NCBI GenBank assembly: GCA_051954235.1
Contig: JBQCHY010000004.1
Span: 1-64,000, forward strand
Direction: 5' to 3'
Length of the DNA: 64,000 nt
DNA from: 62-47 sp051954235
GTDB taxonomy: Bacteria; Pseudomonadota; Alphaproteobacteria; Rhizobiales; Xanthobacteraceae
Positions within the stretch are counted from its first letter, which is position 1. The number at the start of each line of letters is the position of its first letter. The translations under genes and the position numbers were made by a program. Shown here piece by piece: positions 26,874 to 35,601 of this stretch. The notes beneath the pieces were generated by a model, which was given only the letters and a program-made list of their open reading frames with translations, was not told the origin of the DNA and did no database searches.

Positions 26874-28655
26874 ATGAGACATTTGAGGAAGAGCAGAAAT
26901 AGTCTTTTGACCATGACCAGCGCGGCCGCGCTGATCGCGACCTCGCTTGCGATCACCACGCCGGCCTTCGCGGTCGACGATGCGGTGGTGCAGAAGTGGA
27001 TCGCCGAGTTCCAACCCTCGACCCTGTCGAAGGAGGAGCAGAAGAAGGAACTGGAATGGTTCGCCAAGGCCGCCGAGCCGTTCAAGGGCATGGAAATCAA
27101 CGTCGTCTCCGAGACCATTACGACGCACGAATATGAATCGCAGACGCTTGCCAAGGCGTTCTCCGAACTCACCGGCATCAAGCTCAAGCACGACATCATC
27201 CAGGAAGGTGACGTCGTCGAGAAGCTGCAAACCCAGATGCAGTCCGGCAAGAATGTCTATGACGGCTGGATCAACGATTCCGATCTGATCGGCACCCACT
27301 TCCGCTACGGCCAGACCGTCATCCTGTCCGACTACATGAAGGGCGAGGGCAAGGACGTCACCGACCCGATGCTCGACGTCGACGACTTCATCGGCAAGTC
27401 GTTCACCACGGCGCCGGACGGCAAGCTCTATCAACTGCCCGACCAGCAGTTCGCCAACCTTTATTGGTTCCGCTACGACTGGTTCACCAACCCCGAATAC
27501 AAAGCCAAGTTCAAGGCCAAGTACGGCTATGAACTCGGCGTCCCCGTGAACTGGTCGGCCTATGAAGATATCGCCGAATTCTTCACCAACGACATCAAGG
27601 AGATCAACGGCGTCAAGGTCTACGGCCATATGGATTATGGCAAGAAGGATCCCTCGCTCGGCTGGCGTTTCACCGACGCCTGGCTGTCGATGGCCGGAAA
27701 CGGCGACAAGGGCATTCCGAACGGCCTGCCGGTCGACGAGTGGGGCATCCGCATGGAAGGCTGCCGCCCGGTCGGCTCCTCGATCGAGCGCGGTGGTGAC
27801 ACCAACGGCCCGGCAGCGGTGTATTCCATCACCAAGTATATCGACTGGCTGAAGAAGTACGCTCCCCCGCAGGCCCAGGGCATGACCTTCTCCGAAGCAG
27901 GTCCGGTGCCGGCGCAGGGTAACATCGCCCAGCAGATCTTCTGGTACACCGCTTTTACGGCCGACATGGTGAAGCCCGGCATCGCCGTGATGAACGCGGA
28001 CGGTACGCCGAAATGGCGCATGGCTCCGTCGCCGCATGGCGCCTACTGGAAAGAAGGCATGAAGCTCGGCTACCAGGATGCCGGCTCGGTGACGCTGTTG
28101 AAGTCGACCCCGCCGGATCGCCGCAAGGCGGCCTGGCTCTATCTGCAGTTCATCATCTCCAAGACGGTGAGCCTGAAGAAGAGTCACGTCGGTCTGACTT
28201 TCATCCGCGAATCCGATATCTGGGACAAGTCGTTCACCGAGCGTGCGCCGAAGCTCGGCGGCCTGATCGAGTTCTACCGCTCGCCCGCCCGCGTGCAGTG
28301 GACCCCGACCGGCAACAACGTGCCCGACTATCCGAAACTCGCGCAACTGTGGTGGCAGAACATCGGCGACGCGTCGTCCGGCACCAAGACGCCGCAGCAG
28401 GCGATGGACGCGCTCGCCGCGGCCCAGGATTCGGTGATGGAGCGGCTTGAGAAGTCCGGTGTGCAGGGTGCCTGCGGACCGAAGATGAACAAGAAGGAAT
28501 CCGCCGAGTTCTGGTACAAGAAGGCCGAGAAGGACGGCACCATCGCTCCGCAGCGCAAGCTCGCGAACGAGAAGCCGAAGGGTGAAACCGTTGACTACGA
28601 CACGCTGATCAAGTCGTGGCCGGCGAATCCGCCCAAGCGCGCCTCGGCCCGGTAA
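26874..28655 (+). CDS. glpV: GlpV, periplasmic glycerol-binding protein
   Basis: Extracellular solute-binding protein family 1 of 593 aa, longer than a usual sugar-binding protein but normal for GlpV. The signal peptide is residues 1-33, cleaved near T-P-A-F-A. Residues such as P-D-Q-Q-F-A-N-L-Y-W-F-R near 198-209 and W-K-E-G-M-K-L-G-Y near 392 lie in the binding-domain lobes. The ATG at 26874 has GGAGG (26863-26867) upstream. It is the last gene of the operon; a strong terminator follows. Confidence 0.92.
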   Translation: MRHLRKSRNSLLTMTSAAALIATSLAITTPAFAVDDAVVQKWIAEFQPSTLSKEEQKKELEWFAKAAEPFKGMEINVVSETITTHEYESQTLAKAFSELTGIKLKHDIIQEGDVVEKLQTQMQSGKNVYDGWINDSDLIGTHFRYGQTVILSDYMKGEGKDVTDPMLDVDDFIGKSFTTAPDGKLYQLPDQQFANLYWFRYDWFTNPEYKAKFKAKYGYELGVPVNWSAYEDIAEFFTNDIKEINGVKVYGHMDYGKKDPSLGWRFTDAWLSMAGNGDKGIPNGLPVDEWGIRMEGCRPVGSSIERGGDTNGPAAVYSITKYIDWLKKYAPPQAQGMTFSEAGPVPAQGNIAQQIFWYTAFTADMVKPGIAVMNADGTPKWRMAPSPHGAYWKEGMKLGYQDAGSVTLLKSTPPDRRKAAWLYLQFIISKTVSLKKSHVGLTFIRESDIWDKSFTERAPKLGGLIEFYRSPARVQWTPTGNNVPDYPKLAQLWWQNIGDASSGTKTPQQAMDALAAAQDSVMERLEKSGVQGACGPKMNKKESAEFWYKKAEKDGTIAPQRKLANEKPKGETVDYDTLIKSWPANPPKRASAR

Positions 28656-28686
28656 AACCGAGACACGCGAGTTATCCGATAAGTGC

Positions 28687-28714
28687 GAAAGGCCGGGAGC
28701 GATCCCGGCCTTTC
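28687..28714 (+). terminator. Intrinsic terminator after glpV
   Basis: GAAAGGCCGGGA (28687-28698) and TCCCGGCCTTTC (28703-28714) form a perfect 12-bp stem with a GCGA tetraloop. A short T-containing tail (GTCATTTC) follows. It ends the glp operon. Confidence 0.8.
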
Positions 28715-28834
28715 GTCATTTCACGGAGCGATCGAGTCGTCCGTGAAAATCCCAAGCCACTAAGCGGAGCGGGGCGCTGACGCTACACCACGTTTCAGGT
28801 GTTCGCGGAGGATCGTTCCCATCAGGGACAGTTC

Positions 28835-29320
28835 TTAGCCGGCTTTGGCGACGCGGCGGCGGCTGGTTTTGCCGAGAAGTTTGACATCGGCGGCAGCCAG
28901 GGTTGGTTTCTCGATCTCCTTGCCGAGGATATGCGACAGCACCCTGCGCGCATTGGCAGCGCAGTCGATGTCATCGGGCTTCGCTTCGATCTCCTTAATG
29001 AGAGCGGCGAGTTGCGCCTTGCTCTGCTTGAGCCGTGTTTGCAGCGCCTCGATATCCGCCACCTTGCGGCGGAGCGTATCGATCAGCGCGGCGTGATCCC
29101 ACTGCCCGAGGTCGGGCGGCAGCAACGTGCGAATCTCGTCGAGGCTGAACCCGGCTTTCTGCGCGGTGGCGATCAGTTCGAGCACCAGTACCGCCTGCGG
29201 CGGATAGGTCCGATAGCCGTTCGGTCGCCGGTCGACGGTCTTTAGCAGGCCGGCGCTCTCATAGAAGCGGATGCGCGAATTGGTCAGTCCGGTTCGCTTC
29301 GCCAACTCTCCGATATTCAT
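28835..29320 (-). CDS. MerR-family transcriptional regulator
   Basis: A 161-aa regulator. The MerR N-terminal winged helix is clear: M-N-I-G-E-L-A-K-R-T-G-L-T, then I-R-F-Y-E-S-A-G-L-L near residues 18-27 and R-R-x-N-G-Y-R-x-Y. A long dimerisation coiled coil follows (about 75-118). One cysteine near 122 (D-I-D-C-A-A-N) is too little for a metal site. The ATG at 29320 is preserved by GAAGGA upstream; a TTG at 29338 is in frame but overlaps it. It is divergent from the old yellow enzyme gene and probably binds the operator at 29345-29375. Confidence 0.87.
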   Translation of the reverse strand: MNIGELAKRTGLTNSRIRFYESAGLLKTVDRRPNGYRTYPPQAVLVLELIATAQKAGFSLDEIRTLLPPDLGQWDHAALIDTLRRKVADIEALQTRLKQSKAQLAALIKEIEAKPDDIDCAANARRVLSHILGKEIEKPTLAAADVKLLGKTSRRRVAKAG

Positions 29321-29344
29321 CGCGAGATGTCCTTCCAAGGGCTC

Positions 29345-29375
29345 TTGACCTTAAACTTAACTCAAAGGTTATGGT
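29345..29375 (+). promoter_or_regulatory. MerR-type promoter/operator with 19-bp spacer
   Basis: TTGACC (29345-29350) and TATGGT (29370-29375) are -35 and -10 boxes separated by exactly 19 bp, the overlong spacer on which MerR-family activators act. Within it, ACCTT (29348-29352) and AAGGT (29365-29369) form the inverted repeat. The promoter fires toward the old yellow enzyme at 29405, leaving a leader of about 25 bases. Confidence 0.78.
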
Positions 29376-29404
29376 TTGCTCAAGTCCCTGGTTGGAGAGC
29401 ACCG

Positions 29405-30640
<1,236 letters not shown>

Positions 30641-30784
30641 GGGTGCGAGGCCGATCCTCTCGACAGGAGATTCGCATGGCAGCGGTACAGTGATCCGGGT
30701 GGCTGGCCGGAGCGCCTGACATTCCGCACCGGACATATGCGTTATTCGACGTGGGATCTGTCCGCCGGCGAAGAGCTGTTGTGG

Positions 30785-30813
30785 TTGACAGGAAGCCTTG
30801 GCGGCACTTTAAT
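30785..30813 (+). promoter_or_regulatory. Sigma-70 promoter of the thiolase operon
   Basis: TTGACA (30785-30790) and TTTAAT (30808-30813) with an ideal 17-bp spacer. The -10 box overlaps the palindrome at 30809, which suggests repression. Confidence 0.7.
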
Positions 30814-30840
30814 TAGTCGATCAACTAATTAATCGATTAA
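30809..30840. promoter_or_regulatory. Double palindromic operator before the thiolase operon
   Basis: TTAATTAGT (30809-30817) pairs with ACTAATTAA (30824-30832) across CGATCA. Overlapping it, TTAATCGATTAA (30829-30840) is a perfect 12-bp palindrome. AT-rich in a GC-rich genome and on top of the -10 box, it is a strong repressor-site candidate. The repressor is not identified; TetR/MarR-type fatty-acid regulators are possible. Confidence 0.65.
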
Positions 30841-31069
30841 CTGAGGCCAGAGAACGGACCAGATGGTAGGGTGCGCCTGATGCTGGCCAGCCAGACATAT
30901 CCGATGCCGCATGCCCCGCGTGCTCCTGGCTTCACCCCGCTGAAGACCCGGGCGCTGTGGCAATGCCGTTGGCAACGGCAATGCCGATTCGATGTCTCGC
31001 GCCGGGTGACAGCAATCGCCTCTCGCTCCCTTTCGCTCGAACGACACCATGCAACACGAAGGAAAACGC

Positions 31070-32320
31070 ATGTCTGACGCATACATCATTGACGCTGTTC
31101 GTACGCCGCGCGGCATCGGCAAGCCGGGCAAGGGCGCGCTGTCGCATCTGCATCCGCAGAACCTTGCTTCGACGGTGCTGAAGGCGATCAAGGACCGCAA
31201 CCACCTCGACACCGCGACCGTCGATGACATCATCTGGTCGACCTCGACGCAGGAAGGCAAGCAGGGCGGCGACCTCGGCCGCATGTCGGCACTTGCGGCC
31301 GGCTACGACATCAAGGCCAGCGGTACCACGCTCGACCGCTTCTGCGGCGGCGGCATCACCTCGGTCAACCTCGCGGCCGCGACCGTCATGTCGGGCATGG
31401 AAGATTGCGTCATCGCCGGCGGTACCGAGATGATGAGCTATCAGCAGGTGCTTGCGGCCGAGCGCGCCGCCGCAAAGATGGCGCCCCGCCTGATGGGCGC
31501 GGGCAACGTGCAGCTCGACGAAGTTCACCCGCAGTCGCATCAGGGTGTCTGCGGTGATGCGATCGCGGCCAAGGAAGGCATCTCGCGTGAAGCGGTCGAT
31601 GCGCTGGCGTTGGTCAGTCAGCAGCGCGCCAAGAAGGCGATCGACGAAGGCCGTTTCGCCAAGTCAGTGGTGCCGGTGCTCAATCCCGATGGCAGCGTCG
31701 CGCTCGACCGCGAGGAATTCCCGCGCCCGGAAACCACCGCCGAGGGCCTCGCCTCGCTGAAGCCGAGCTTCGAACAGTTGGCCGATTACGACATGGGCGG
31801 CGGCGTCACCTTCAAGAAGCAGATTCAGCGCCGCTATCCGGACCTCGAATGGAAGGGCGTTCATCACGCCGGCAACAGCTCCGGCGTTGTCGACGGTGCG
31901 GCCGCGGTGCTTATCACTTCGAAGGACTATGCCGAGAAGCACGGCCTCAAGCCGCGCGCCCGCATCGTCGCCTATGCCAACCAGGGCGACGATCCGACGC
32001 TGATGCTCAACGCGCCGGTGCCTGCGGCGAAGAAGGTGCTCGCCAAGGCCGGCCTCACCACCAAGGACATCGACGTCTGGGAGATCAACGAGGCCTTCGC
32101 GGTGGTCGCCGAGAAGTTCATCCGCGACCTCAACCTCGATCGCTCGAAGGTCAACATCAACGGCGGCGCGATCGCGCTCGGTCATCCGATCGGCGCCACC
32201 GGCTCGATCCTGATCGGCACCGCCCTCGACGAACTCGAACGCAGCGGCGGACGCTACGGCCTTGTCACCATGTGCGCCGCCGGCGGCATGGCTCCCGCCA
32301 TCATCATCGAACGCATCTAA
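31070..32320 (+). CDS. Acetyl-CoA acyltransferase (thiolase, FadA-like)
   Basis: Complete thiolase of 416 aa that cleaves 3-ketoacyl-CoA in beta-oxidation. Nucleophilic cysteine in D-R-F-C-G-G-G near residue 92, N-E-A-F-A-V-V near 342, G-H-P-I-G-A-T-G-S near 373 and the second catalytic cysteine in T-M-C-A-A-G-G-M-A near 403 are all present. The ATG at 31070 has GAAGGA upstream. It is followed after 20 bases by an SDR dehydrogenase, a natural pair for the last two beta-oxidation steps. Confidence 0.92.
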   Translation: MSDAYIIDAVRTPRGIGKPGKGALSHLHPQNLASTVLKAIKDRNHLDTATVDDIIWSTSTQEGKQGGDLGRMSALAAGYDIKASGTTLDRFCGGGITSVNLAAATVMSGMEDCVIAGGTEMMSYQQVLAAERAAAKMAPRLMGAGNVQLDEVHPQSHQGVCGDAIAAKEGISREAVDALALVSQQRAKKAIDEGRFAKSVVPVLNPDGSVALDREEFPRPETTAEGLASLKPSFEQLADYDMGGGVTFKKQIQRRYPDLEWKGVHHAGNSSGVVDGAAAVLITSKDYAEKHGLKPRARIVAYANQGDDPTLMLNAPVPAAKKVLAKAGLTTKDIDVWEINEAFAVVAEKFIRDLNLDRSKVNINGGAIALGHPIGATGSILIGTALDELERSGGRYGLVTMCAAGGMAPAIIIERI

Positions 32321-32340
32321 ACGCAAAGGGATTCGACATC

Positions 32341-33123
32341 ATGAAGCTTGATTCTTCGGTCGCCGCCGTTGTTACCGGCGGCGCCTCGGGGCTTGGCGCG
32401 GCTACCGCGCGCGCATTGGCCTCCTACGGGGTGAAGGTTGCGTTGTTCGATTTCAACGAGGAGAAAGGCGAAGCCATCGCCAAGGAAATCGGCGGTGTGT
32501 TCTGCAAGGTCGACGTCACCTCCGACGAGCAGGTCGACGCCGGCTTCGCCAAGGCGCGTGCGGCGCATGGCCAGGAACGTATCCTGATCAACTGCGCCGG
32601 CACCGGCAATGCGGTGAAAACGGCCGGCCGCGACAAGAAGACCGGCGAAGCCACCCACTTCCCGATCGACGCCTTCAACCGCATCATCCAGATCAACCTC
32701 GTCGGCACCTTCCGCTGCATCGCCAAGTCGGCGAAGGGAATGCTGTCGCTGGAGCCGCTGGAGCACGGCGAGCGCGGTGCGATCGTCAACACCGCGTCGG
32801 TTGCAGCCGAGGACGGTCAGATGGGGCAAGCCGCCTATTCGGCTTCGAAGGCCGGTGTCGTCGGCCTGACCTTGCCGGTCGCGCGCGACCTGATGAGTGA
32901 AGGCATTCGCGTCAACACCATCCTGCCGGGCATCTTCAACACGCCGCTGCTGCAAGGCGCGCCGGACAACGTCAAGGCGGCGCTCAGCGCCTCGGTGCCG
33001 TTCCCGAAGCGTCTCGGCATGCCGGAGGAATATGCGCATCTGGCTCTGACCATGATTACCAACGGCTACTTCAACGGCGAAGACGTCCGCCTCGACGGTG
33101 CCATCCGCATGGCGCCGCGCTAA
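32341..33123 (+). CDS. SDR-family 3-hydroxyacyl-CoA dehydrogenase
   Basis: Short-chain dehydrogenase of 260 aa resembling type II (HSD17B10-like) 3-hydroxyacyl-CoA dehydrogenases. The NAD-binding T-G-G-A-S-G-L-G is at residues 12-19, with D42-containing F-D-F-N, the N-C-A-G motif near 82-85, the catalytic serine in N-T-A-S-V-A-A near 149, and Y-S-A-S-K near 163-167. C-terminal L-P-G-I-F-N-T-P near 196. It starts 20 bases after the thiolase, probably co-transcribed. Confidence 0.88.
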   Translation: MKLDSSVAAVVTGGASGLGAATARALASYGVKVALFDFNEEKGEAIAKEIGGVFCKVDVTSDEQVDAGFAKARAAHGQERILINCAGTGNAVKTAGRDKKTGEATHFPIDAFNRIIQINLVGTFRCIAKSAKGMLSLEPLEHGERGAIVNTASVAAEDGQMGQAAYSASKAGVVGLTLPVARDLMSEGIRVNTILPGIFNTPLLQGAPDNVKAALSASVPFPKRLGMPEEYAHLALTMITNGYFNGEDVRLDGAIRMAPR

Positions 33124-33150
33124 GGCGCGCCGCTCCACAGCAACATCGTT

Positions 33151-33271
33151 ATGGCCGGGCATAGCCGTTCGAAGAACGGCGTCGCTTCGCTCGCCTATGT
33201 CCCGGCCATCCACGTCTTGGAACTTGCAATATTTTCGAGACGTGGATGCCCGGCAAAAAGCCGGGCATGAC
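33151..33271. repeat. Palindromic intergenic repeat
   Basis: The segment begins ATGGCCGGGCAT and ends with GCCGGGCATGAC. In between are a hairpin GCCGTTC-GAA-GAACGGC (33164-33180) and CCGGCCATCCACGTCTT, whose complement AGACGTGGATGCCCGG is at 33239-33254. Such mirror-arranged CCGGGCAT elements are abundant between genes in Bradyrhizobium/Rhodopseudomonas. It separates the SDR and crotonase genes and may stabilise or end the upstream transcript. Confidence 0.62.
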
Positions 33272-33320
33272 CAATCAGATCGAATGCGTCACGTTCCAGG
33301 AAGCCAAGGGAGTCGAAACA

Positions 33321-34088
33321 ATGTCCGATGAAAATCCGGTTCTCACTGAAGTCCGCGGCCCAATCCTAATCGTCACCTTGAATCGGCCGGAAGCAAAGAA
33401 TGCCGTCAACCTCGCGCTTGCGAAGGCTGTGGCGGCAGCGATGGACAAGCTCGATACGGATGACGGCCTGACCGTCGGCATCATCACCGGAGCGGGAGGC
33501 ACGTTCTGCTCCGGTATGGATCTCAAGGGCTTCCTGAAGGGAGAGCGGCCTTTCGTTCCGGGGCGCGGCTTCGCCGGTCTCGCTGAAGCACCGCCGAAGA
33601 AGCCGTTGATCGCGGCGGTCGACGGCTATGCGCTCGCCGGCGGCATGGAGATCGCGCTGTCGTGCGACATGATCGTCGCCAACCGCAGCGCCAAGTTCGG
33701 CATTCCCGAGGTGAAGCGTGGCCTCGCCGCTGCTGCCGGCGGATTGATCCGGATGCCGCGCCAGATGCCGTTCCGCGTTGCGATGGAATATGCGCTCACC
33801 GGCGAGTTCTTCGGTGCCGAACGCGCCTACGAACTCGGCATCATCAATCGCGTCACCGACGGTCCGGCGCTCGACGCCGCGCTTGAACTGGCGAAGGCGA
33901 TCGGCGCCAATGGTCCGATGGCGGTGAAGGCGTCCAAGCAGGTCGTCGTTCAATCCCGCCTGTGGACCGAAGACGAGATGTGGAAGAAGCAACAGGACAT
34001 CGTTGCGCCGATTTTCACCTCCGAAGACGCGCGCGAGGGCGCGGCGGCCTTCGCCGAGAAGCGCGCGCCGAACTGGAAGGGCAAGTAA
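33321..34088 (+). CDS. Enoyl-CoA hydratase/isomerase (crotonase family)
   Basis: Crotonase-fold enzyme of 255 aa. The oxyanion-hole segments are G-T-F-C-S-G-M-D-L-K near residues 62-71 and the second G-Y-A-L-A-G-G-M-E-I-A-L near 103-114. The catalytic glutamate region reads F-G-I-P-E-V-K-R-G-L near 127-136. The ATG at 33321 is chosen over an earlier one (33246) that lies inside the repeat. It probably hydrates 2-enoyl-CoA for the dehydrogenase and thiolase upstream. A hairpin follows. Confidence 0.87.
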   Translation: MSDENPVLTEVRGPILIVTLNRPEAKNAVNLALAKAVAAAMDKLDTDDGLTVGIITGAGGTFCSGMDLKGFLKGERPFVPGRGFAGLAEAPPKKPLIAAVDGYALAGGMEIALSCDMIVANRSAKFGIPEVKRGLAAAAGGLIRMPRQMPFRVAMEYALTGEFFGAERAYELGIINRVTDGPALDAALELAKAIGANGPMAVKASKQVVVQSRLWTEDEMWKKQQDIVAPIFTSEDAREGAAAFAEKRAPNWKGK

Positions 34089-34135
34089 GCCTTGCGCGTG
34101 CGGCCGTCGACAAACGTGACGGCGACATGAAAATT

Positions 34136-34173
34136 GAAACGCGATCCGTCTCGCTGCGAGCGGATCGCGTTTC
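34136..34173 (+). terminator. Hairpin after the crotonase gene
   Basis: GAAACGCGATCCG (34136-34148) pairs perfectly with CGGATCGCGTTTC (34161-34173) over a 12-base loop that itself contains TCTCGC/GCGAG complementarity. The T-run is poor. It lies 30 bases before the next gene, so partial read-through is likely. Confidence 0.55.
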
Positions 34174-34202
34174 CTTGCGACAGTTTCAGTCAAGGGACAT
34201 CG

Positions 34203-35363
34203 ATGCGCAATTTCACCGAAGACCAGCTTATTTTTCGCGAGGCTTACAGGAAATTCCTGGCGAGCGAGATCACCCCGCACATGGAGGAATGGCGCGAGGC
34301 CGGCATCGTCGATCGCAGCGCCTTCAAGAAGGCGGGCGACCAGGGTTTCCTGATGATCTGGCCCGATGAAAAATACGGCGGCATGGGCGATACCGATTTC
34401 CGCTATGAACAGATCATCATCGAAGAAAGCGCGCGCTCTGGCAACAAGGGCTGGTTCAACACGCTGCATAGCCGGCTCGTCGGTCCTTACTTCCAGCGTT
34501 TCGGCACTGAGGAGCAGCGCGAGCGCTTTCTGCCGAAGTGCGTCAGCGGCGATACTATTCTCGCCATCGCCATGACAGAACCCGGCGCGGGCTCCGACCT
34601 CGCGGGCATGCGGACCACGGCCGAGGACAAGGGCGATCACTTCCTGCTCAACGGCTCGAAGACCTACATTTCCAACGGCATCAATTCCGATGTGGTGATC
34701 GTCGCCGCCAAGCTCGCGGGCGCGGAGAAGAAACACGCCATGGTGCTGCTCATCGTCGAGCGCGGCATGGAAGGTTTCGAGCGCGGCCGCAATCTCAAGA
34801 AGATGGGAATGCCGGCGCAGGACACCGCCGAACTGTTCTTCACCAACGTCAAGGTGCCGAAGGACAACGTGCTCGGCGAGCCGGGCAAGGGCTTCTATTA
34901 TCTGATGCAGGGCCTTGCCGAGGAGCGGTTGATTTCGGCCGTCGGCTGCATTTCCAATGCGCGCCGGGCCTTCGATATCACGCGCGACTACGTGATGGAT
35001 CGCAAGCTGTTCGGCAAGCCGCTCTCCGAGCAGCAGAACACCCAGTTCCGCATGGCGGAGATGGATGCCGAGATCGATCTCGTGCAGGTCTATGTCGATC
35101 ATTGCGTCGCCGAGCACAACGCCGGACGTCTCACCACCAACATGGGCGCAAAAGCCAAGATGATGGCGTCCGAGGTGGAGTGGAAAATGCTCGATCTCGG
35201 CGTGCAGTTGCACGGCGGCGCGGGCTTCATGGACGAATATCCGATCAGCCGCATGTTCAGCGACGCGCGCGTCAATCGCATTCTCGCCGGCAGCTCCGAA
35301 GTGATGCGGCTCATCATCGGCCGCGATGTGTTCTCAGACAGCTACAAGAGCATTCTGGACTGA
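34203..35363 (+). CDS. Acyl-CoA dehydrogenase, long-chain type
   Basis: FAD-dependent dehydrogenase of 386 aa. Signature A-I-A-M-T-E-P-G-A-G-S-D near residues 120-131, K-T-Y-I-S-N-G-I near 156, F-T-N-V-K-V-P-K near 215, and the C-terminal Q-L-H-G-G-A-G-F then R-I-L-A-G-S-S-E-V-M near 360-370. The last motif is the LCAD-like form without the Y-E-G glutamate, so the catalytic base would lie on the neighbouring helix. AAGGGA precedes the ATG at 34203. It is likely part of the beta-oxidation set 31070-35363. Confidence 0.88.
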   Translation: MRNFTEDQLIFREAYRKFLASEITPHMEEWREAGIVDRSAFKKAGDQGFLMIWPDEKYGGMGDTDFRYEQIIIEESARSGNKGWFNTLHSRLVGPYFQRFGTEEQRERFLPKCVSGDTILAIAMTEPGAGSDLAGMRTTAEDKGDHFLLNGSKTYISNGINSDVVIVAAKLAGAEKKHAMVLLIVERGMEGFERGRNLKKMGMPAQDTAELFFTNVKVPKDNVLGEPGKGFYYLMQGLAEERLISAVGCISNARRAFDITRDYVMDRKLFGKPLSEQQNTQFRMAEMDAEIDLVQVYVDHCVAEHNAGRLTTNMGAKAKMMASEVEWKMLDLGVQLHGGAGFMDEYPISRMFSDARVNRILAGSSEVMRLIIGRDVFSDSYKSILD

Positions 35364-35404
35364 GCGCGCCGAAGGCGGCGATATTCAAGCGTTAGTCGCC
35401 GCGC

Positions 35405-35516
35405 TCCCTCTCCCGCTTGCGGGGGAGGGTTGGGGTGGGGGCGAAGGAATAGCGGCGAGAGCGTCCATCGAGATTGCCCCCCTCTCTGTCTCTCCCCCGC
35501 AAGCGGGAGAGAGGAC
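35405..35516. repeat. CTCTCCC-type palindromic repeat
   Basis: CTCCCTCTCCCGCTTGCGGGGGAGG near 35403-35427 and CTCTCCCCCGCAAGCGGGAGAG near 35492-35513 are inverted copies of each other, and each also forms its own hairpin. The blocks resemble those inside the element at 175-410 but the CTAGAGC ends are absent here. No coding potential. Confidence 0.5.
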
Positions 35517-35549
35517 CACAATCGCGAGCGCCCACTACGGTGTCTTATA

Positions 35550-35580
35550 AAAATGCCCGGACCGATAGTCCGGGCATTTT
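35550..35580. terminator. Bidirectional intrinsic terminator
   Basis: AAAATGCCCGGAC (35550-35562) and GTCCGGGCATTTT (35568-35580) form a perfect 13-bp stem with a 5-base loop, A-run on one side and T-run on the other. It sits between convergent acyl-CoA dehydrogenase genes and can serve both. Confidence 0.88.
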
Positions 35581-35601
35581 GGTGATGTCGCTGGTCTGGC
35601 G

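Larger units (their letters stand above)
30641..31069. other. Long upstream region of the thiolase operon
   Basis: About 430 bases. It contains a good promoter (30785-30813), a double palindrome (30809-30840), and a leader of about 250 bases. The leader has a small repeat GGCAATGCCGTTGGCAACGGC near 30958-30978 that could fold. An ORF at 30871-31077 runs through this leader but has no ribosome-binding site or motif. Confidence 0.5.

Noticed and set aside
30871..31077. A 68-codon ORF in the thiolase leader as a leader peptide
   Set aside because: It has no ribosome-binding site, overlaps the thiolase start, and its composition follows the imperfect repeats of the leader.
33366..35213. A 615-codon minus-strand frame opposite the crotonase and acyl-CoA dehydrogenase genes
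   Set aside because: It crosses the gap and hairpin between two genes with full family motifs and has no motif of its own.
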